Part shown: positions 28,423 to 34,128 of the stretch, one piece after another
Layout: each line of letters begins with the position of its first letter
Position numbering within the stretch: position 1 is the first letter of the stretch
Virus record (IMG/VR): IMGVR_UViG_3300006805_000085
Location: 1-34,128 of that record
DNA: 34,128 nt
Direction: 5' to 3' (one strand)
Source: a virus
The notes under the pieces: generated by a model
Told to the model about the DNA's origin: nothing
What the model saw: the letters and a program-made list of their open reading frames with translations, nothing else
Databases searched by the model: none
Program-made: the position numbers and the translations under genes

Positions 28423-28787
28423 AAGCAAAACTAGGCACATATCAAGTTACGTTTCAAGACGATGTGAAAATCATTGTCGGCAACAATTACAAGTCTTGGC
28501 TCACCCACGCAACTGAGTACGCCAGCTGGCGATTTGGTCGATGGGGCAAAGGCACCATGAGCCGCGAAGAGATCGCCGATCATGTCAAAAGTGTTGAGTA
28601 TAGCGACGTCGCATTTGTCGACGATGGTGGGCTGAAATACGCGTCACCAGAGGCATACCAAGAGGTCATTGACGACGAAACCAAGAAAGACGGCAAGTAC
28701 CGCACATCATACGCATTACTCAAAGATGAGATGATTGCATCACCGCAATTGCTCGCTCAATTAAGAAAAGAATTAAGGAGATTGTAA
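28419..28787 (+). CDS. Early protein, unknown
   Basis: Start GTG 28419 overlaps the upstream stop, behind TTGGAGGTGA. The 122-residue product has a beta-rich first third (GTYQVTFQDDVKIIVGNNYKSWLTHATEYASWRFGRWG), a helix around 'SREEIADHVKSVEYSD' and a final helix. Not recognised. Confidence 0.65.
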   Translation: MKAKLGTYQVTFQDDVKIIVGNNYKSWLTHATEYASWRFGRWGKGTMSREEIADHVKSVEYSDVAFVDDGGLKYASPEAYQEVIDDETKKDGKYRTSYALLKDEMIASPQLLAQLRKELRRL

Positions 28788-28788
28788 C

Positions 28789-29109
28789 GTGCCACAAGTA
28801 ACACCCCCACCAGCCGACCCAGTGAAAGGCGGTTTGACACAACAACAAAAGATTGTTGCCGAGATGTGCAGCAACCCAGATAAAAAGTGGTGGTTGCCTC
28901 AAGACTTTATGCAGGGCGGTCAATTCTTTGTCGGCTATGAGGCAAGCGCTCGCATGAGTGAATTGCAAAGCGAAAACCCCGACATGTTTGAGAGCCAGCG
29001 TAATGGTAAATACATGGAGCGACGCATCAAGTTTGAAACCATCGACGAATGGCTTGACAAATCAAAAACTTTAAAGTCGACTGTCGGCACACATTACAAG
29101 CGAGGCTGA
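28789..29109 (+). CDS. Small helix-turn-helix-like protein
   Basis: Start GTG 28789. The 106-residue product contains 'LTQQQKIVAEMCSNPDKKWWLPQDFMQGGQFFVGYEASARMSELQSENPDMFESQRNGKYMERRIKFE', which fits a winged-helix fold: helix, turn, 'GYEASARMSELQSE' as recognition helix, and 'RNGKYMERRIKF' as wing. It probably binds DNA. A GGAG-like AAGGAGA (28776-28782) serves the start. Confidence 0.7.
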   Translation: MPQVTPPPADPVKGGLTQQQKIVAEMCSNPDKKWWLPQDFMQGGQFFVGYEASARMSELQSENPDMFESQRNGKYMERRIKFETIDEWLDKSKTLKSTVGTHYKRG

Positions 29110-29110
29110 T

Positions 29111-29503
29111 ATGACCGATCACGATTTAGGGTTGAAGATTAAGCATAAAATATCGCAACACACTGGCAGCGGCAATGCTATGAACTCATACGCAACGCTC
29201 AAAGAAATCAACCAGCTTGGCGATGAGATTATGCAGCTCGTAAAAGAGCGCGATACAGCTGTTGATCGTTTTGAGGTAATTGACCACCGAGAGTGCGTAT
29301 GGTGCCGTGGTCGCAAGCTCGAGAACCGACTCGTCAAAGGTGAATACAAAGAGATGCCGTGCAGCAAATGCGACGGCAGCGGTATCATGGGCGGTCGAGT
29401 ATATACTGTTAGTAGCAACCCCGAGCGCAGCATCATTGCGGTCGAATTAAGCTATCAAGATGACGGCAAAACATTAAAAGTATTTGTGAAAGATCGAGGT
29501 TAG
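29111..29503 (+). CDS. Zinc-ribbon protein, DnaJ-type CxxC motifs
   Basis: The 130-residue product has a helical N-terminal half and two cysteine pairs: 'ECVWCRGRK' (C62, C65) and 'MPCSKCDGSGIMGG' (C84, C87). The C-x2-C-DGSG form is the zinc-finger repeat of DnaJ, here as a single site. The C-terminus is beta-rich (SIIAVELSYQDDGKTLKVFV). Such proteins are common in phages; partner unknown. Confidence 0.7.
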   Translation: MTDHDLGLKIKHKISQHTGSGNAMNSYATLKEINQLGDEIMQLVKERDTAVDRFEVIDHRECVWCRGRKLENRLVKGEYKEMPCSKCDGSGIMGGRVYTVSSNPERSIIAVELSYQDDGKTLKVFVKDRG

Positions 29504-29504
29504 T

Positions 29505-29933
29505 ATGAAACAAGACGATTACGAAAAGTTATGGGGCAAAAAGACGATGCAGCAAGCATTGCAGGATGCCATCGCCAAAGCTCACACAGGGTACAGTTAC
29601 GCGAAACTGGTATCAATGGTCCAAGACGAAGAGAATGACGATGGGCTTGAGGCTGACGAGGTAAAAGACGTCGATAAGCTCACAAACCTCATTGGTCACA
29701 TGTTTGAATACTATGGAGTCAAGCGGCTCGGTGAGGGATTTGATAAGCTCGAGATGGCATCACAAATGTATATCGTCGGTGGCATCGTACATCGTTTTAC
29801 TGCTGGCTTGCCAGAGGGTGCAGGGTTTGCCGAGGTAAAGATGGAAAATAGCGACTGGCAAGCGCTACTGGTCCGTAAAGGCTCTGGTTATCAGCCCGAG
29901 GTCGATGCACTAATTAAAGCGACTGAGGAATAA
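29505..29933 (+). CDS. Early protein, unknown
   Basis: The 142-residue acidic product is largely helical (MQQALQDAIAKAHTGYSYAKLVSMVQDEEN; VKDVDKLTNLIGHMFEYYGVKRLGEGFDKLE), with 'MYIVGGIVHRFTAG' near residue 90 and a short beta part. No cysteines. Not recognised. Confidence 0.68.
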   Translation: MKQDDYEKLWGKKTMQQALQDAIAKAHTGYSYAKLVSMVQDEENDDGLEADEVKDVDKLTNLIGHMFEYYGVKRLGEGFDKLEMASQMYIVGGIVHRFTAGLPEGAGFAEVKMENSDWQALLVRKGSGYQPEVDALIKATEE

Positions 29934-29937
29934 CGAT

Positions 29938-30219
29938 ATGACCGAGGCGATTATCGTAATTGTTGCACTCGCATGGTCGGCTATGATGTATGTAATTGGT
30001 CAAGAGAATGGCGAGGCAAAAGCAATCAATCGTGATAACAAAAAGCCAGATACCGAGATCAAGCATTTCGATCGTACCCACTTTACAGGCATCACCATTG
30101 GTGGTCGCAAGTTTTTGTATTGCCCTGTCGGTAATATAATCAGCTGGTCAGAGGGCGATCACGATAACAAGTGGTGCCATTATGAGCAAAAATACTTTGA
30201 GGAGATTGCGCGATCATGA
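29938..30219 (+). CDS. Membrane-anchored early protein
   Basis: The 93-residue product begins with a membrane helix (EAIIVIVALAWSAMMYVIG, about 3-21) followed by a basic linker and a small domain with 'FLYCPVGNIISWSEGDHDNKWCHYE' containing two cysteines. A reverse orientation with the domain in the cytoplasm is more likely given the short N-terminus and the basic linker. Not recognised. Confidence 0.65.
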   Translation: MTEAIIVIVALAWSAMMYVIGQENGEAKAINRDNKKPDTEIKHFDRTHFTGITIGGRKFLYCPVGNIISWSEGDHDNKWCHYEQKYFEEIARS

Positions 30220-30485
30220 AAAGGCTTGAGCAATTTATACACAACATCCGCAATCGCTATTACAAGCGTTTGGGCTATCTGTACGACCACGGCAAACGAA
30301 TGTGGTATCGCACTCGATCTGTCTGTTGCAACGCGACAGTGCATGGCGTGACGATGTATAATGGTAAGCCACTGACAAAGCCGTTCAGCCAATATAACGA
30401 TAAGCAACGCCCAAATATTTATTACCGCGATTGGTGTGATGAGTGCCAGAGGCAATGCACAACTAAAATGGAGGTAGTGACATGA
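30216..30485 (+). CDS. Small cysteine-containing basic protein
   Basis: The 89-residue product is basic at its start (MKRLEQFIHNIRNRYYKRLGYLYDHGKRMWYRTRS) and has 'VCCNATVHG' and 'DWCDECQRQC' further on, possibly one zinc site. Overlaps on both sides as ATGA-type couplings. Not recognised. Confidence 0.65.
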   Translation: MKRLEQFIHNIRNRYYKRLGYLYDHGKRMWYRTRSVCCNATVHGVTMYNGKPLTKPFSQYNDKQRPNIYYRDWCDECQRQCTTKMEVVT

Positions 30486-30874
30486 TGGGCGCACCGCAAA
30501 TAATCGATATTCAATACGATGGCAAAAGGCACTGGTTTAAAGTCTGGCGATACGCAACTGAACAAGATTTGTATTCAGCATTGCGCAGCGATCATATTAA
30601 AGTCGAAAACAATGACACTATCGCATACACCGATTGTTACCCAGCCGTCGTGAACGGTAAAGAAAACGAAGAGGCAGGGCGCATGTACTTTTTGGATAAG
30701 ACCGTCGATACGTTTGCTCACGAGGCGACGCACATGGCGCTTGGCATCATTGCGCGGCACGGTCACAAAAGTATCGTTGCAACAATTGACGAAGAGCCAG
30801 AGTTATCGCATGATTTGTGTTATCTGGTCGGTGTTATCACCTCAGAGTTGTATAGCAAGTCAAAAGCGTTCTAA
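30482..30874 (+). CDS. HEATH metallopeptidase-like protein
   Basis: The 130-residue protein carries 'DTFAHEATHMALGIIARHG' with H80-E81-x2-H84, the HExxH zinc motif, and a later acidic stretch 'IDEEPELSHDLCYLVG' that can supply the third ligand. Length and order fit small minimal gluzincin-type phage proteins. It would hydrolyse a protein, but no substrate is indicated. The start (ATG 30482 or 30485) follows GGAGG. Confidence 0.7.
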   Translation: MMGAPQIIDIQYDGKRHWFKVWRYATEQDLYSALRSDHIKVENNDTIAYTDCYPAVVNGKENEEAGRMYFLDKTVDTFAHEATHMALGIIARHGHKSIVATIDEEPELSHDLCYLVGVITSELYSKSKAF

Positions 30875-30910
30875 AAAGCTAATGTCGTAAAATATAAGAA
30901 AGGCAATATC

Positions 30911-31153
30911 ATGGCACGAAAGAAACAAATCACACTGATCAGCAAGAAAGTCGTTATTAAAATTGGTGAGGTCACAAAGTTGGAGGCTGGCAAAAGCTAT
31001 ATACTCAACGTACCCGACCATTTCGACTTTGAAGATCACCAAGCGTTGCAAGCTGAGTTTAACAAACGCGGTATCACTGATGTCATTGTCGTATGTTCAA
31101 ACAGCATGACGGTATATGAGGTACCAGAAAAAGTGACGGCTGATATAGAATAA
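30911..31153 (+). CDS. Small early protein, last of rightward run
   Basis: The 80-residue product is beta/alpha: 'QITLISKKVVIKIGEVTKLEAGKSYILNVPDHFDFEDHQALQAEFNKRGITDVIVVCSNSMTVYEVPE'. The gene is separated from the run by 36 nt and may have its own weak -10 (TAAAAT, 30888-30893), with AAAGG before the ATG. Its end overlaps the promoter of the candidate ncRNA. Not recognised. Confidence 0.7.
   Translation: MARKKQITLISKKVVIKIGEVTKLEAGKSYILNVPDHFDFEDHQALQAEFNKRGITDVIVVCSNSMTVYEVPEKVTADIE
31141..31149 (+). promoter_or_regulatory. Extended -10 promoter for candidate ncRNA
   Basis: TGA-TATAGA, in the last codons of the upstream gene. Transcription would start near 31156-31159, where the first predicted helix begins. 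Confidence 0.45.
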
Positions 31154-31157
31154 AATT

Positions 31158-31276
31158 GGTGCGGCACTCGACAGTGGTGGCGAGTAATGAAGAAATAGGT
31201 ATCAAGCCTGTCGCACTATCATAGAGATGAGAGCCTTTATGGATGTGGAGAGCGCCCCAGAAATGGGGCGTTTTAT
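31158..31276 (+). ncRNA. Candidate structured RNA with own terminator
   Basis: The stretch is non-coding and folds by inspection throughout. P1: GTGCGGC (31159-31165) with GTCGCAC (31210-31216), 7 bp with one G-U. Inside, P2: ACTCG (31166-31170) with CGAGT (31181-31185). P3: AGG (31197-31199) with CCT (31207-31209). This is a three-way junction with an 11-nt A-rich joint. Next a hairpin CATAGAG (31220-31226) with CTTTATG (31235-31241), then the terminator at 31253-31270. A promoter fits the 5' end. It could be a small regulatory RNA or a riboregulator. No known class recognised. Confidence 0.45.
31253..31276 (+). terminator. Intrinsic terminator, end of rightward genes
   Basis: CGCCCCA (31253-31259), GAAA loop, TGGGGCG (31264-31270), then TTTTAT. 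It faces the end of the leftward operon and separates the two. Confidence 0.88.
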
Positions 31277-31911
31277 ATTTCAGTTATTTGCTTGGTCCAG
31301 TCGACATCAGTGGCAATCATATTGCGTGCCACACGGCGACCTTGCGGTAAATCAGTGCGCCCCTCGATCAATGAGCCTATATCGTCATCATGGTCGACGA
31401 GTGATGGGTTTGTATATAGCACTCGCATCATATTGCCAAAATAAAACTTACCGATGCGCGTGTCGTATGGGTCCTCATCAGTATCACAAAACTCGAGCAA
31501 TGGCTCTATGTGGTCAGTCGGCAATGCGATGGCAACGCCCCAAAATAACAAGTAACCACTCAACCATGAGCCATCTTTTGCTGTTGCAACGGCTTTAGTC
31601 ACTCGATCATTGAATGGTCGAACAGTACCAGTGTAAAGCGATACACAGGTCCGTAATGGTGCCGCTGTCAATGCTTTCTCAAGGTTAGTGAAAAAGTATT
31701 CATTGATTATTGCATCATCTTGTAGTACGACATGCACATCAGCCTTGCCGATGCCATAAGCAAGCGCCCGACGACCAGTGTGCCACTCGCTATTTTGTTG
31801 GTCCCAAATGATATGTGGCGAAACAAATGGATATTGAGCAACTTTATTGTACAGAGCGACCGCTTGTACGGTCCGATCAGGATGCGCCATTATTGCGATT
31901 GATATTTTCAT
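31273..31911 (-). CDS. Glycosyltransferase, GT-A-like
   Basis: The 212-residue protein has the features of phage-type GT-A glycosyltransferases: N-terminal 'MKISIAIMAHPDRTVQAVAL', the nucleotide-sugar/metal motif 'HVVLQDDA' (D65, D66), and the late 'PSLVDHDDDIGSL ... GRRVARNMIA' (LVDH 171-174, GRR 191-193), a pattern I associate with actinophage glycosyltransferases. It overlaps the pyruvyl transferase gene by 4 nt and is last in the leftward operon. Acceptor unknown: virion glycan, host surface or other. Confidence 0.8.
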   Translation of the reverse strand: MKISIAIMAHPDRTVQAVALYNKVAQYPFVSPHIIWDQQNSEWHTGRRALAYGIGKADVHVVLQDDAIINEYFFTNLEKALTAAPLRTCVSLYTGTVRPFNDRVTKAVATAKDGSWLSGYLLFWGVAIALPTDHIEPLLEFCDTDEDPYDTRIGKFYFGNMMRVLYTNPSLVDHDDDIGSLIEGRTDLPQGRRVARNMIATDVDWTKQITEI

Positions 31912-32585
31912 AACTTGCCTATTGCCTCGAGCAAATCATCTTGTATCTCATTAAGCGGTTTCACAAAGGCTGTTTTGTAGTCCATCCATTTCCAGTTGCC
32001 ACTAATGACGTCATCTCGAGCAATGCGCATATTTGGTATGCCATACGAGTCGGCTATGATTAAACCGTGCAATGAGCTTGAGAGAATGACCCGACAGCTC
32101 GATATTTTCTTTATGACCGTTTCTGGTGGCTCTGTTGCGTCGATTACGATGTCGGCGAATGGGTAGTCATCTTTGTCGACATAATGCCGTACAACGCCGA
32201 TATTATAGCGTGCTGGTGCCTTGGTCCATATTCTCGGTGCCAATAAACCAATATCACCCAATACCGCATTGCTTTTGAGGTTGTTTTGTGTAAGCTGACC
32301 TCTCACAGCAAGTGTATAAAAATTGTGTTCACTATCATGGGTATAGCCAGAGCCAGCACCCAATACAGTGACATCTTTGTTTTGTGTTTCTGCTATATCG
32401 AGTATAGTGCCGATTATCACAACGTCGGCTTTGGATAATGCCACACGGCGCACTTTATAACCCAGCTTGGTCAATATAAGCGCACCCAGCTCATCACCAA
32501 AGTTATATGGCTTTTTGTTGGTACGCCACCACCATGCATTGATCGTTTTATTTGTGTCTGAACCAAGCATCAGTAACCGCCTCAT
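31908..32585 (-). CDS. Polysaccharide pyruvyl transferase-like
   Basis: The 225-residue protein matches the polysaccharide pyruvyl transferase family, which adds ketal-linked pyruvate from phosphoenolpyruvate to a sugar. It shows 'NFGDELGALILTKLGY' (28-43), 'AVRGQLTQ' (93-100), 'AVLGDIGLLAP' (107-117) and the C-terminal signature 'SSSLHGLIIADSYGIPN' (169-185). It is shorter than the 300-380 of bacterial homologues but contains the main blocks. The start overlaps the first gene of the operon by 38 nt. A pyruvyl group would add negative charge to a glycan. Confidence 0.85.
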   Translation of the reverse strand: MRRLLMLGSDTNKTINAWWWRTNKKPYNFGDELGALILTKLGYKVRRVALSKADVVIIGTILDIAETQNKDVTVLGAGSGYTHDSEHNFYTLAVRGQLTQNNLKSNAVLGDIGLLAPRIWTKAPARYNIGVVRHYVDKDDYPFADIVIDATEPPETVIKKISSCRVILSSSLHGLIIADSYGIPNMRIARDDVISGNWKWMDYKTAFVKPLNEIQDDLLEAIGKL

Positions 32586-33936
32586 ATTTCTTAAATAGTG
32601 ATGTTATGTGGCGCCCATATTCAACGCGGTCGGCATATTTGGTATGCAATAGCTTATTGAATATACCCATCTCAGTAAGGTCTTGCGGTCGCTCAAAGTG
32701 GTACTCGTACATGTCTTTGCATAGGTCCATAACGATACGACGATCACCACCAACGACGCCGCAATTGAGTAATGGCTTGGCGCCATTCTCTCTCAAGTAT
32801 CGATTAACCGACGGCTCAAGGTGCCGTGTGAGCATCCATTGATGATTGATTGTTAGCCTTGGCTCATCGCCGACATATAGCCTGTTTGGTTTGATGTGAG
32901 TAAATGGATTGTTCACCATGTCGACATCAGTGGCATCGACAACAAACACATTGGCTATCTCGGGATGGTCACGCAAGTATTGCCACTCTTTGAGCCAGCG
33001 CTCAAAGTACGGTGTAGTTGATATGGTGACGCGGTTTGGTGCATCGAAACAGTTGTGTATTAGTACGAACTCATAGCCCTTTGACTCAACAGATTGCTTG
33101 AGCTTATCGATTTCTTTTTCATTGGCAAACCACGCTTGATTGCGTTGTGGGTCCATCACATTAGCAAAGTAACAGGCTATGACGACATCCTTGCCATACG
33201 GTGCATACTCGGTCGAGTCAGCACGCTCTTTAAGCAATGCATGGTTTCTCACGATGCCATCAGTGCGATCGGCTTGCGATATGCTACTCGATACCTCTTG
33301 GTGTTGGTCCATGCTATGGATAAGCAAATCACTATCGATAACGTCCATATGTTTGAATGTAGTAAGCCCAGCATTGTGAATACGGTTTGACCAATCACCA
33401 TGCTCATCCATTGCCTTGCCGAACTGTACCGCCATACCACCCACAACGTCGAGTACGTCGTGCTTGATGTACAACATACAGCCCCTCGCATGGCTATGAG
33501 CAACGTGCTTGTTATCGGTGTATATGATGTCATCATCGCCCACTGGTGTACCATTAGCCCAATCTTTAAAGCAGTACATCAAGTGGCTCTCACTACTCTC
33601 AACGTATGGCACCCACCAGTTGGCAGCAATAGGGTATGTATCGTCATCAAATAGAAAGATATGGTCACAATCGGCAAGCAACTCAAGACATTTGTTTTTG
33701 GCGCGAGCAATGCCGACATTGTTATCAAAGCGGTACACATCACCCTCGATGTTTACTGGTGTCTTGCTGGCATCGTCGACCACCACGATCTTTGCATCGG
33801 GTGTCAGTGATGCTATCTTTGCATAGGTTTCAGCCGCCAGTTGGTTGCGGTTATGGGTAGTAATGCCAATGCCTATTGAAAAGTTTTTATTTTTTGTTTG
33901 TTCAACATAGCGAGCGCCATTGATTACAACATGCAT
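32548..33936 (-). CDS. Two-domain glycosyltransferase
   Basis: The 462-residue protein joins two domains. Residues about 20-235 are a GT2-type domain: 'IGIGITTHNRNQLA' (21-34), 'IVVVDDAS' (50-57), 'NVGIARAKN' (73-81) and the DxD-like 'FDDD' (96-99). Residues about 249-462 look like a second GT-A domain: 'VVIACYFANVMDPQRNQAW', 'VFVVDATDVDM' with a DxD-type motif (334-339), and 'PLLNCGVVGGDRRIVMDLC'. It could add two sugars in turn. It leads the leftward operon with a promoter at 33970-33978 and the ribosome site AAACGAAATGGAG, shared with early genes, so it is well fitted to this phage. Confidence 0.85.
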   Translation of the reverse strand: MHVVINGARYVEQTKNKNFSIGIGITTHNRNQLAAETYAKIASLTPDAKIVVVDDASKTPVNIEGDVYRFDNNVGIARAKNKCLELLADCDHIFLFDDDTYPIAANWWVPYVESSESHLMYCFKDWANGTPVGDDDIIYTDNKHVAHSHARGCMLYIKHDVLDVVGGMAVQFGKAMDEHGDWSNRIHNAGLTTFKHMDVIDSDLLIHSMDQHQEVSSSISQADRTDGIVRNHALLKERADSTEYAPYGKDVVIACYFANVMDPQRNQAWFANEKEIDKLKQSVESKGYEFVLIHNCFDAPNRVTISTTPYFERWLKEWQYLRDHPEIANVFVVDATDVDMVNNPFTHIKPNRLYVGDEPRLTINHQWMLTRHLEPSVNRYLRENGAKPLLNCGVVGGDRRIVMDLCKDMYEYHFERPQDLTEMGIFNKLLHTKYADRVEYGRHITSLFKKYEAVTDAWFRHK

Positions 33937-33969
33937 TTAATTTCTCCATTTCGTTTGTTGTTTGATTTA

Positions 33970-33978
33970 ATAATATCA
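33970..33978 (-). promoter_or_regulatory. Promoter of glycosyltransferase operon
   Basis: Read leftward: CTATGA-TATTAT, an extended -10 of the same form as in the rightward genes. The AAACGAAATGGAG leader (33956-33944, minus strand) lies between it and the ATG at 33936. Confidence 0.6.
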
Positions 33979-34128
33979 TAGCGTGCTTATGTTCACCGCC
34001 ACCAGCCAGCGCAAAACGAAAGTGAATAAAAAATGTATTCTAATTACAAAAAAAGATAACCTCATCATCTTTAGCTTGCTGGTAAATTAACGGGGGGGAG
34101 GGCGCCCTTTCTTTTTCAATTTGTAGAC
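33979..34128. other. Non-coding end of window
   Basis: No gene is seen. It holds a weak leftward terminator-like hairpin (AAAGAT/ATCTTT, 34052-34072, with a T-run on the minus strand), and near the end a run of seven G followed by the palindrome AGGGCGCCCT (34099-34108). The G-rich palindrome could belong to a cos or other packaging site, but nothing proves it. Confidence 0.4.

Noticed and set aside
71-31153. Possible alternative genetic code
   Set aside because: TAA, TAG and TGA all end genes at sensible points, often in coupled overlaps (ATGA, TAATG), so the standard code is in use.
31158-31216. Hammerhead or other self-cleaving ribozyme
   Set aside because: The three-way junction lacks the CUGAUGA and GAAA core elements in the needed places; it also does not match purine or TPP riboswitch cores.
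1-34128. tRNA genes and CRISPR arrays
   Set aside because: No cloverleaf with a T-loop GGTTCRAAT-type sequence was seen, and there are no regularly spaced repeats; the direct repeats present occur only as pairs.
1-34128. Integrase, excisionase or CI-like repressor
   Set aside because: No tyrosine or serine recombinase motif and no classical repressor domain was found; the winged-helix proteins at 23753, 25687, 27049 and 28789 are not typical repressors. Lysogeny is not supported.

Overview
This 34.1 kb window is a tailed-phage genome, complete or nearly so, of siphovirus type: a large terminase subunit, portal, MuF-like protein, scaffold, HK97-like major capsid protein, major tail protein, frameshifted tail chaperones, tape measure, distal tail and hub proteins, and a lysis cassette. 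No integrase, excisionase or recognisable lysogeny repressor is visible, so a lytic life style is the simplest reading. The host cannot be named from sequence alone. The actinophage-like terminase motif (PRQNGKS), the Gp37-like tail hub and the four CW_7 repeats on the endolysin point to a monoderm, Gram-positive-type envelope such as Actinomycetota or a related lineage (Saccharibacteria would also fit). Standard genetic code, ATG/GTG starts and GGAG-type ribosome binding sites are used throughout.

Layout, left to right. 71-9449 is the head and neck module with the first tail genes, in an unusual order: head-tail joining and tail-terminator proteins, scaffold, capsid, MuF-like protein, a RusA-type resolvase, portal, adaptor, a fibre-like protein, three small membrane proteins, major tail protein, then the tail chaperones with a -1 frameshift. 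9617-15678 holds a gp10-like completion protein, tape measure, tail-tip proteins and an HNH nuclease. 15755-17325 is lysis (M15-like endolysin with four CW_7 repeats, small protein, holin-like protein). 17504-20530 is the packaging cassette (ParB-like protein, SH3-like protein, probable small terminase with a histone-like tail, large terminase), flanked by identical 19-bp repeats. 20714-31153 is a rightward, tightly overlapping run of about 30 small genes: zinc-finger and winged-helix proteins, membrane proteins, an HNH nuclease, a two-domain sliding-clamp-like protein and an HEATH metallopeptidase-like protein. No polymerase, helicase or primase is seen, so replication must rely on the host. 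31141-31276 looks like a free-standing structured RNA. 33936-31273 is a leftward operon of a two-domain glycosyltransferase, a polysaccharide pyruvyl transferase and a third glycosyltransferase.

Expression is unusual. Instead of one late operon, many genes or small gene groups have their own extended -10 promoter (consensus like TTATGnTATAAT), several with their own intrinsic terminator. Three of these promoters lie exactly 6 nt from an ATG, which predicts leaderless mRNAs. Portal and tape measure share an identical 29-nt leader. Several early genes and the glycosyltransferase operon share the 13-nt ribosome-binding leader AAACGAAATGGAG.

The most interesting points are the candidate ncRNA, the leaderless promoter pattern, the in-frame stop followed by clearly continuing coding sequence at 7829-7948, the duplicated leader, the repeat/palindrome block at 20897-20950, the glycosyl/pyruvyl-transferase operon and the short sliding clamp. 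No gene-free stretch exceeds 300 bases.
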